From: Planctomycetaceae bacterium
GTDB lineage: Bacteria > Planctomycetota > Planctomycetia > Planctomycetales > Planctomycetaceae
Length of the DNA: 13,741 bases
Direction of reading: 5' to 3'
Assembly (NCBI GenBank): GCA_029259875.1
Contig: JAJDEK010000148.1
Coordinates: forward strand, 1 to 13,741
Position numbers and translations under genes: made by a program. The number at the start of each line of letters is the position of its first letter. Within the stretch, counting starts at the first letter, position 1. The notes beneath the pieces are model-generated. The model did not search any database. It had not been told where the DNA came from and saw only the letters and a list, made by a program, of their open reading frames with translations. Shown here in pieces: positions 1 through 5,713 of the stretch.

Positions 1-904
1 TTACAAAGGGAACCCCAGCTTCGACTAGACGACGGGCAGCCAGCAAACTCATACCGTTGATGGTTTTACCATAACGTTCTAACATTGCAGGCTTTTCCTG
101 CTGTAAGTCGAATGCGGCGGTTGACTCTGAGGAAAGCAGTAATGACAGGGCGCGCTCCTGATTTTGGTTCATTGCCGTGACATCGGCAAATCCATCAAAC
201 TGACGGCGGGCTGTATCGAGTTTTTTAAGGAGCGAGATCCGCTCGGTCAGTCGATCAGCTGTAATTGCACCTTCCAGAGAAAGTGCTGGTCCTCGGAGTT
301 TGAGTGGCTCCTCACTGCTTCCGTGAATGTACATCGGATCGTGCTCGACACCCAGTCGCGCTGCAAACTGGCCCGGTCGAGTGTAGGGTGCGCGGCTTGG
401 CATATGTGGTAGAGAAATCGCGTTCGGCAGATTGGGATGATTTGGACGACGCGATGCAACCACTGAGCCCATATATGGCCAGTCATCCGGCATTGGCGTG
501 CGATTGTTACCCCGCGTGACGAATGACTGGTCAGGAATGTGCCCCGTCAAATTATGATAATACCCAGCGTGATGATCATTCGTGTTGACCGTAGCCCCTA
601 CCGAATTGACAAGTGCCAGATGATGTGCCTGTTTGGCAAGCATCGGCAAGTGCTCGGAAAGACGAACTCCCGGGGCAGATGTTTCAATCGGTTGAAATAG
701 ACCACGATACTCTATAGGTGCGTCCGGCTTAAGGTCCCATAGATCGAGGTGAGACGCTCCTCCGCAAAGGAAGAACAGAATCGTCGATTTAGCAGACTTA
801 CGCGAAGGTGCCGTTTTTTCCTGGGGGGCTGCTGGAGTTGGTGTTCCGAAGCGCATTCCGGCAAAGCCCAGTCCCGATGCTACTAAAAATTCCCGCCGCT
901 GCAT
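1..904 (-). CDS. DUF1501 family protein, Tat-exported (partial, C-terminus outside window)
   Basis: The reverse strand is open from an ATG at 904-902 to the left edge: 301 codons with no stop in this frame. The start is supported by an AGGGGAA Shine-Dalgarno (complement of 911-917) six bases upstream. The N-terminus reads MQRREFLVASGLGFAG, a short twin-arginine-type leader (RR at residues 3-4). It is followed by the DUF1501 hallmark FFLCGGASHLDLWDLKP at about residues 44-60 and a conserved HHAGYYHNLTGH-type segment near residues 121-132. The visible end, RRLVEAGVPFV, is also a familiar DUF1501 stretch. DUF1501 proteins belong to the alkaline phosphatase/sulfatase-like fold; their reactions are mostly unproven. 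Family members in planctomycetes usually sit beside a PSCyt/PSD1 gene, but here the gene is first in its unit and diverges from the DGPF-sigma cassette, so a partner would have to lie to the left. It is a paralogue of the DUF1501 gene at 4301-5713, not a close copy. Confidence 0.93.
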   Translation of the reverse strand, partial: MQRREFLVASGLGFAGMRFGTPTPAAPQEKTAPSRKSAKSTILFFLCGGASHLDLWDLKPDAPIEYRGLFQPIETSAPGVRLSEHLPMLAKQAHHLALVNSVGATVNTNDHHAGYYHNLTGHIPDQSFVTRGNNRTPMPDDWPYMGSVVASRRPNHPNLPNAISLPHMPSRAPYTRPGQFAARLGVEHDPMYIHGSSEEPLKLRGPALSLEGAITADRLTERISLLKKLDTARRQFDGFADVTAMNQNQERALSLLLSSESTAAFDLQQEKPAMLERYGKTINGMSLLAARRLVEAGVPFV

Positions 905-1013
905 AACACATTCCCCTGTTGTGAACTTTGTTCCATGGAAAAGCTATACTAACTTCATCTACAGCGTAACCTGTGTCGCACCTCATTGACATTTCCCATC
1001 AGAGGTGATTCAT

Positions 1014-1208
1014 ATGATAACCTTAAGTCCACTCCGCTGTCTAGCGCATTGTCATTTTATGGCAATTGAATTGCCGTACCTTGCCTCTCTATTACTCGTG
1101 TTTGGCACTGTTTATATCTGGCATTCATCCCTCAAATACTCCTGGAACAAAATCTTAAATGCATCGTGTAACAGTCAGAAAACTGTTGCTCACGCCTCAT
1201 TTTTTTAG
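1014..1208 (+). CDS. Doubtful 64-residue membrane-protein ORF
   Basis: The only argument for this ORF is an AGAGGTG Shine-Dalgarno at 1001-1007, six bases before an ATG at 1014. The predicted product has one hydrophobic stretch (about residues 18-37, around LPYLASLLLVFGTVYIW) and a short polar tail. A longer reading from GTG at 1005 would destroy the spacing to that site. I recognise no family. It has three cysteines, two histidines nearby in the N-terminal part, and no clear signal cleavage site. The rest of the 427-base spacer looks non-coding, so this may be a chance reading frame. Treat it as hypothetical. Confidence 0.22.
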   Translation: MITLSPLRCLAHCHFMAIELPYLASLLLVFGTVYIWHSSLKYSWNKILNASCNSQKTVAHASFF

Positions 1209-1256
1209 CTTATATCAAGGCAGAAAAGATTTTTCAGAAAAAATTGTCCCCTGCCC

Positions 1257-1287
1257 TGTCGATCGTTCGCCATCTTTGTGTACGATC
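1257..1287 (+). promoter_or_regulatory. Possible ECF42-type promoter upstream of the DGPF-sigma cassette
   Basis: TGTCGA at 1257-1262 matches the -35 element that, from memory, was described for ECF42 target promoters. A CGATC at 1283-1287 lies 20 bases further on, 45 bases before the first DGPF start. The recalled -10 is CG(A/T)C, so CGATC fits only loosely, and the spacer is longer than the usual 16-17. TGTCGA also occurs inside coding sequence in this window, so the match alone is weak. Confidence 0.3.
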
Positions 1288-1331
1288 AACTCGCATCAGC
1301 GAATTTCGAGATTTTAAGAAAGGACCCTAAG

Positions 1332-1682
1332 ATGGCTAAGTTTATGTTCTTACAGCGTGGAGGCGGTTGTGATACTCCTCCTAAAATGACCCCCGAACAG
1401 ATGGAAGCGCAAATGAAATCCTGCATGGAATGGATGCAGAGTGGAAAGGATGAAGGGTGGTTGCTGGACCCGGGTGCTCCACTCAGCGGAAGTAGTGCGG
1501 TGGTCGAGCCTGATATGACAGTAATTGACGGTCCCTTTGCTGAGTCGAAGGAACTTGTTGGCGGATACACCATTGTAGAAGCTCCCGATCTGGCAGCGGC
1601 GTGTGAACTGGCAAAGCGAACCATTAAAATGGCCGGTGCCGGAAAGATCGAAGTGCGTGAAATTGCAAACGTCGGCCAATAA
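1332..1682 (+). CDS. YCII-related DGPF domain protein (first of a tandem pair)
   Basis: A 116-residue protein of the YCII/DGPF family, a small dimeric ferredoxin-like alpha/beta fold found next to ECF sigma factors. The name-giving motif is intact as DGPF at residues 66-69, followed by AESKELVGGYTIVEA. The N-terminal strand MAKFMFLQRGG and C-terminal IEVREI are also typical. I chose the ATG at 1332 because AAGGA lies at 1319-1323, 8 bases upstream, and because family members begin with exactly this (M-x-K-Y/F-M) strand. An upstream GTG at 1278 would add 18 residues without family similarity. The gene heads a plus-strand cassette with a second DGPF gene and an ECF42-like sigma factor. Its biochemical role is unknown; in described ECF42 systems the DGPF genes are targets of the sigma factor. 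Confidence 0.93.
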   Translation: MAKFMFLQRGGGCDTPPKMTPEQMEAQMKSCMEWMQSGKDEGWLLDPGAPLSGSSAVVEPDMTVIDGPFAESKELVGGYTIVEAPDLAAACELAKRTIKMAGAGKIEVREIANVGQ

Positions 1683-1716
1683 GCAAGCGAACTTCTTGTG
1701 ACTTGTTATTCCCAGT

Positions 1717-1754
1717 GCGAGTCGGCGTTCGTCATGGTGTCGAACGCCGATCGC
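1717..1754 (+). other. GC-rich hairpin between the two DGPF genes
   Basis: TCGGCGTTCG at 1722-1731 pairs perfectly with CGAACGCCGA at 1741-1750 around a nine-base loop. The stem is extended by GCGA (1717-1720) and TCGC (1751-1754) with one bulged G at 1721, giving 14 pairs. No T-run follows, so it is not a standard intrinsic terminator. It sits 35 bases after the first DGPF stop and 60 bases before the second DGPF start, where it could stabilise or attenuate the message. It also contains a TGTCGA at 1738-1743. Confidence 0.7.
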
Positions 1755-1813
1755 AATCTGGGTAGTCGCTGAGCCGTACGCTTTTATCTGCCACTTTTAT
1801 CGGGAGTTTTAAA

Positions 1814-2170
1814 ATGCCAAAATATATGTTCATTTATCGTGGTGGTCACGAGAAGATAAAACACGCTTCGCCCGAACAGATACAACAGGTGATGCAGATG
1901 TGGATGGATTGGATAGAGGGAGGTACCGAAGCAGGCTGGATGCTGGACGCAGGAGATGGTTTGAAACCCAGCGGTGCCGTTGTGAATACGGATTTGTCAG
2001 TGACGAACGGACTGTTCGCTGAATCGAAAGCACTCGTCGGTGGTTATTCGCTGGTCGAAGCATCCGACCTGACTACCGCTATCGAACTAGCTAAAGATTC
2101 CCCGATGCCAAAATCAGGTGGGATAGTCGAAGTGCGTGAAATTGCAAATAGTGGAAAGCAAGACGCATGA
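1814..2170 (+). CDS. YCII-related DGPF domain protein (second of the pair, NGLF variant)
   Basis: A 118-residue paralogue of the preceding gene with the same architecture: MPKYMFIYRGG at the N-terminus, a helical segment with MQMWMDWIEGG, FAESKALVGGY in the centre and VEVREI near the end. The family motif has drifted: where the first copy has DGPF this one has NGLF (residues 65-68), so the acidic residue and proline are lost. The start at 1814 has GGGAG at 1801-1805, 8 bases upstream. The stop TGA (2168-2170) overlaps the ATG of the sigma-factor gene in an ATGA arrangement, which implies translational coupling. A 22-base stretch near the 3' end (2127-2148) is identical to the first copy (1648-1669), which suggests duplication followed by divergence or local gene conversion. 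Confidence 0.93.
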   Translation: MPKYMFIYRGGHEKIKHASPEQIQQVMQMWMDWIEGGTEAGWMLDAGDGLKPSGAVVNTDLSVTNGLFAESKALVGGYSLVEASDLTTAIELAKDSPMPKSGGIVEVREIANSGKQDA

Positions 2171-3432
2171 AACAATCGACCAACCAACTGGTCGAACACT
2201 TTTTTCGGCACGAGTCAGCGAACCTGGTAGCAGTGCTAACTCGTGCCTTTGGCATGCGCCGCATCGATTTAATAGAAGACATGGTGCAAGTCGCGATGTT
2301 AGAGGCAATGCATGCATGGAAACAACGCGGCATCCCAGGAAATCCTGCTGCTTGGATTCACCATGTCGCAAAACACCGCATTTTGGATACACTGCGTCGC
2401 GAAAAGACGTATGAAAAAGCCGTCGCTCTATCTGGTCTGTCAATGGCCGACCAATCAATCAATGCCCAGGAATCAATTGTCGATCAATGGCTGGAGGAAG
2501 AACATTTACCTGATAGCTTATTACGAATGATCTTCGTCTGTTGTCATCCATCACTCGACCGAAAAACACAGATTGCATTGACGCTGAAAACGCTTTGCGG
2601 ATTTGGAATTTCTGAGATCGCTCGAGGACTGCTGCTCCCCAGTGAAACCGTGAAGAAGCGCGTTCAACGTGCGAAGAATTCTCTGGCAACAGCCAACGTG
2701 CAGCTAGAACTTCCCAGTAACGACCAGCTGACGCTGCGACGAGATGCCGTACACGATGTACTTTACTTGATGTTCAATGAAGGTTATAGCACTTCGCACG
2801 GTACTGAGCCAATCCGCGACGACATCTGCGAAGAAGCGGCACGACTATGTCATCTGCTTTGCGAAAGCCCGTGCTCTTCGCCGGCAACAAAGGCATTGTT
2901 GGCATTGCTATTGTTCCATGCCGCACGACTTGATGCGAGAACCGATGAAGACGGAGCTGTGATCCTACTGGAAGACCAAGACCGTACAAAGTGGGATCGC
3001 TGCTTGATTGGAACCGCTCAAAGCTGGCTGGGGCAGTCAAAAACTGATCAGCCAACAACGTTTCATCTTGAGGCAGCGATCGCGATGCAGCACTGTCTCT
3101 CTCCCAGTGTCGAAGCAACGGATTGGGGCACCATTGTCCTTCTTTATAGTCGGCTAATACAGCTACGTGAGTCACCAGTTTACGCATTAAACCGAGCGAT
3201 CGCTATGGGACAAGCAGGCGATACACACGAGGCCCTCTCACAATTACAGAAGCTACAAAATCGAGAGGATATGAAACACTACCTACTACTAGATTGTGCT
3301 TTCGCCCGAATTCATGAGTTGGAAGGCAACAAGGAGGCAGCAATCGACTCCTATTTAGTTGCATTATCCAAAACGGTCGCTCCGCATGAGAAGGCATTGC
3401 TGGAAAAGAAACTTCGCAAGCTTGCTGATTAG
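2167..3432 (+). CDS. ECF42-like RNA polymerase sigma factor with DUF6596/TPR-like C-terminal extension
   Basis: A 421-residue protein, about twice the length of a simple ECF sigma factor. Region sigma-2 covers about residues 10-80 (IEDMVQVAMLEAMHAW, then WIHHVAKHRILDTLRREK, the -10 recognition helix area). Region sigma-4 covers about 115-175, with the helix-turn-helix GISEIARGLLLPSETVKKRV at 147-166. The extension starts with RRDAVHDVLYLMFNEGY (191-207), continues with the DUF6596 features LLLFHAARLDAR and EDQDRTKWDRCLI (269-281), and ends in a TPR-like helical part including ATDWGTIVLLYSRL and PVYALNRAIAM. This architecture is the ECF42 group, whose genes are characteristically next to DGPF proteins, as here. 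No anti-sigma factor is encoded alongside; in ECF42 the extension itself is thought to control activity. The ATG overlaps the stop of the second DGPF gene. The gene converges on the 3457-4185 gene with only 24 bases between. Confidence 0.95.
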   Translation: MKQSTNQLVEHFFRHESANLVAVLTRAFGMRRIDLIEDMVQVAMLEAMHAWKQRGIPGNPAAWIHHVAKHRILDTLRREKTYEKAVALSGLSMADQSINAQESIVDQWLEEEHLPDSLLRMIFVCCHPSLDRKTQIALTLKTLCGFGISEIARGLLLPSETVKKRVQRAKNSLATANVQLELPSNDQLTLRRDAVHDVLYLMFNEGYSTSHGTEPIRDDICEEAARLCHLLCESPCSSPATKALLALLLFHAARLDARTDEDGAVILLEDQDRTKWDRCLIGTAQSWLGQSKTDQPTTFHLEAAIAMQHCLSPSVEATDWGTIVLLYSRLIQLRESPVYALNRAIAMGQAGDTHEALSQLQKLQNREDMKHYLLLDCAFARIHELEGNKEAAIDSYLVALSKTVAPHEKALLEKKLRKLAD

Positions 3433-3456
3433 TTATGCAACAATGGATTTCATTTC

Positions 3457-4185
3457 CTATTTAGTGTGAGCAGGAAGCGAGTAAATCTTCACATCGTCGA
3501 CAACGGCATTTCTGGCTACTGCTAGTCGCAGAGTTCGTTTGGTTGGATGTGCTATCCCTTCGGATGAGAAAGATCCTACTTTCTTACCATCGATCAAGAC
3601 AGTCAGCGTATCACCATTAATTTTCACGATTAAGTCATACCATTTCCCGGTTTCAAGCTTGTGAGGAAATCTTTTTTTCTTCGACTTTAATAACTTCTGG
3701 AGTTCGGGAGACAGTTTTTTGGTTTTTCTCAGCTCGTGAGTCTTTAAGTCCATGTTCCCCGTCTTGAGGTCTATCAGTTCCACATTCCGAGCACTGATTT
3801 TCGTAGCAAACAAGTGACCAGCGTGAACTTTCTTGTACTTCAAGTCCGCAAAATTCAAACCAAGGCTATCTTTTTCATTCTCTAACATGAACCTAAGTTC
3901 GACGGAGCCATCCCGAAATTCAGCGGGATGAGTAACAGAAACTCCATGGTCTGCGACTTTGTGAATATAGATATACATTGCCCCATTCTTGAGATCGACC
4001 TGCTTATTCCCTGCAGCACGTGTCCGGCTATTTGTCCCCCACCCCTTACCGATTTCATCTTTGGATTCCTGAGATTCATTACGTTCAAAATCATCTTCGA
4101 AAATCAATGTACCTCGGTCATCTGCAAGAACAGCAGAAGAAAATAATAATACGAGCGCCCAGGCGGCGATGAGTTGTTTTTTCAC
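3457..4185 (-). CDS. Secreted LamG/DUF1080-like (concanavalin-fold) protein
   Basis: A 242-residue protein that begins at a GTG (4185-4183) preceded by AAAAGGTAG, six bases upstream. It has a clear Sec signal peptide (MKKQLIAAWALVLLFSSAVLA, likely cleaved after residue 21). The mature part looks like a single jelly-roll/concanavalin-type domain of the LamG or DUF1080 (3-keto-disaccharide hydrolase) kind: LIFEDDFERNE at the start, DGSVELRFML in the middle, then GKWYDLIVKINGDTLTVLID (180-199) and a closing DDVKIYSL strand. A lysine/arginine-rich helix (about 153-176) interrupts the domain and is unusual for the fold. It may be a lectin-like carbohydrate-binding protein rather than an enzyme; I cannot see a catalytic pair with certainty. 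It follows the transporter/DUF1501 operon on the same strand after 115 bases but has its own promoter (4259-4286), so it may be co-regulated or independent. Confidence 0.85.
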   Translation of the reverse strand: MKKQLIAAWALVLLFSSAVLADDRGTLIFEDDFERNESQESKDEIGKGWGTNSRTRAAGNKQVDLKNGAMYIYIHKVADHGVSVTHPAEFRDGSVELRFMLENEKDSLGLNFADLKYKKVHAGHLFATKISARNVELIDLKTGNMDLKTHELRKTKKLSPELQKLLKSKKKRFPHKLETGKWYDLIVKINGDTLTVLIDGKKVGSFSSEGIAHPTKRTLRLAVARNAVVDDVKIYSLPAHTK

Positions 4186-4258
4186 TGATTACTACCTTTT
4201 AAATTTGTTTATCGTTTATGAATTCAACTGAATGCAAGAATGTTTCTAGACATCCATT

Positions 4259-4286
4259 TTTATATTCTAATAAGTTTGACTATCAA
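4259..4286 (-). promoter_or_regulatory. Sigma-70-type promoter for the LamG/DUF1080-like gene
   Basis: On the minus strand TTGATA (complement of 4281-4286) and TATAAA (complement of 4259-4264) are separated by 16 bases; each matches the consensus at five of six positions. The expected transcript start near 4252 leaves a leader of about 67 bases. This leader contains a small ATTCA-AC-TGAAT palindrome (4222-4233). The region lies between the end of the upstream operon (4301) and the GTG at 4185. Confidence 0.6.
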
Positions 4287-4300
4287 TACTTTGTTTGGAA

Positions 4301-5713
4301 TCAGGCGATGATATCATTCCACACATTACCATGCACATCGGTGAGTCGCATATCGCGGCCGCTGTAGCGGTAAGTGAGTCTTTCGTGGTCGATACCAAGT
4401 TGATGTAAGACCGTTGCCCAAAGATCGTAGACAGTCGACTTCTTTTCGACAACGTGGTATCCGAATTCATCGGTCGCACCATAAGTCGCTCCACCTTTCA
4501 TCCCTCCCCCTGCCAACCAGAGACTGAATCCATAGGGATTATGATCACGACCGTTTCCCTGCGCAAAAGGAGTGCGTCCGAACTCGCCTGTAAACACGAC
4601 CAAAGTGTCTTTGAGTAAATCACGTTGCTTGAGATCTTTTAGCAAAGCCGCGATTGGTTGATCGACTTGCTTCGACATCTCACCATGTCCCTTTTGAATT
4701 TCACCATGCTGATCCCATGGATTAGAAATACCACCAGCACCGATATTAGGACTGCTACATGAAAGTTCGATAAAACGAACTCCTCGTTCTACAAGACGGC
4801 GTGCCATCAGACATTGCTTGGCGTACTGCGCCATGTGCGGATTTTTGTCATTCACGCCGTATGCATTCTGCATCCTTTGCGTCTCGCCAGTCAGATCGGT
4901 CAGTTCAGGAACTGCCTGCTGCATTTCGAATGCCGTTTCGGCATTGCGGGCCGAATCAATGATTGCGTTCTCTGCCACCACACGATCAGCAAATCCTCGA
5001 TCCAATGATTTAATGAGGTCGAGCGCTTTGCGTTGTTCCTTTTTAGCCATTTTCGGTGTGATATTCGGGACCGCATTCTTATCAGTCAGGTTAAAAATCG
5101 ACCCGCCCGTTATGGCAGGCAGAAACCCATTTCCAAAAAGCCCCACACCACCAAGTGGAGTACCTGCAGAATTCGTCCGCAAAACAATATAGGGAGGTAA
5201 GTTTTTATTTGAACTACCTAATCCATAGGCAACCCATGCTCCGGCACTGGGATAACCAAGAAACGGGAAACCGCTACGCATGAAGTAATTACTTTGAGCA
5301 TGTTCAGAGAAGTTGGTCGTCATGGAGCGCACGATGGCCAAATCGTCAGCCATTTCTGCCATTTGCGGAAACATGTTCGTTATCTTGAGTCCGGATTGAC
5401 CATATTGCCCCGTATCCCAAAATGTATCGAGAATTTTCCCAACCGCGTCAAACTGTGTGCGTTCGATCGTACCTGGCATTGGCTTACCGTGCATCGTCTT
5501 TAGCATTGGTTTTGGATCAAATGAATCTACGTGCGAGAAACCACCCGACATATAAAGAAAAATGACCGACTTCGCTTTGGGAGGGTGATGCAGTGTCGGT
5601 TGAGAAATCTCAGTTGCATCTGTGGAATTGATGAGGCTAGATAACATCGTCGCACTCACACCAGATGCAGTTAGCTTCAAAAACTCACGACGGTTATGTT
5701 CATTAATAGACAT
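4301..5713 (-). CDS. DUF1501 family protein, Tat-exported, last gene of the operon
   Basis: A 470-residue alkaline phosphatase/sulfatase-fold protein of unproven activity. The N-terminus MSINEHNRREFLKLTASG carries a twin-arginine motif (RREFLK, residues 8-13), so export folded to the periplasm is expected. Family signatures are complete: FLYMSGGFSHVDSFDPKP near residues 52-69, GEFGRTP (376-382), GRDHNPYGFSLW (388-399, probable metal-ligand region) and DLWATVLHQLGIDHERLTY (430-448). I start it at the ATG 5713-5711 because AAGGAA (complement of 5721-5726) lies seven bases upstream and the Tat leader begins there; a start at 5776 would add 21 unrelated residues and bury the leader. The gene overlaps the end of the PSCyt/PSD1 gene by 11 bases, which indicates translational coupling with its usual partner. 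No terminator hairpin follows. Confidence 0.96.
   Translation of the reverse strand: MSINEHNRREFLKLTASGVSATMLSSLINSTDATEISQPTLHHPPKAKSVIFLYMSGGFSHVDSFDPKPMLKTMHGKPMPGTIERTQFDAVGKILDTFWDTGQYGQSGLKITNMFPQMAEMADDLAIVRSMTTNFSEHAQSNYFMRSGFPFLGYPSAGAWVAYGLGSSNKNLPPYIVLRTNSAGTPLGGVGLFGNGFLPAITGGSIFNLTDKNAVPNITPKMAKKEQRKALDLIKSLDRGFADRVVAENAIIDSARNAETAFEMQQAVPELTDLTGETQRMQNAYGVNDKNPHMAQYAKQCLMARRLVERGVRFIELSCSSPNIGAGGISNPWDQHGEIQKGHGEMSKQVDQPIAALLKDLKQRDLLKDTLVVFTGEFGRTPFAQGNGRDHNPYGFSLWLAGGGMKGGATYGATDEFGYHVVEKKSTVYDLWATVLHQLGIDHERLTYRYSGRDMRLTDVHGNVWNDIIA

Larger units (their letters stand above)
905..1331. other. Divergent intergenic spacer, 427 bases, without a confident gene
   Basis: This lies between the divergent DUF1501 start (904) and the first DGPF gene (1332). 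It holds one weakly supported small ORF (1014-1208), a perfect 10-base palindrome TTCCATGGAA at 931-940, an AACAGT/ACTGTT inverted repeat at 1170-1187 and a T-run at 1200-1206. A possible ECF-type promoter sits at 1257-1287. I see no convincing sigma-70 promoter for either flanking unit and no RNA gene. Confidence 0.6.

Noticed and set aside
1170..1206. AACAGT/ACTGTT hairpin followed by a T-run, as an intrinsic terminator
   Set aside because: The stem has only six weak pairs and 12 bases separate it from the T-run; no supported gene ends at this point.
1278..1331. Longer start (GTG 1278) for the first DGPF protein
   Set aside because: The 18 extra residues are not family-like and the good Shine-Dalgarno belongs to the ATG at 1332.
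1738..1743. TGTCGA as an independent promoter for the second DGPF gene
   Set aside because: It is part of the hairpin loop and stem, and no CG(A/T)C follows at ECF-like spacing.
2774..3187. 137-codon open frame opposite the sigma factor
   Set aside because: It is antisense to the conserved C-terminal extension and its translation shows no domain or signal.
4818..5192. 124-codon open frame opposite the DUF1501 gene
   Set aside because: Cysteine/serine-rich antisense reading of a well conserved gene; no ribosome binding site or family features.
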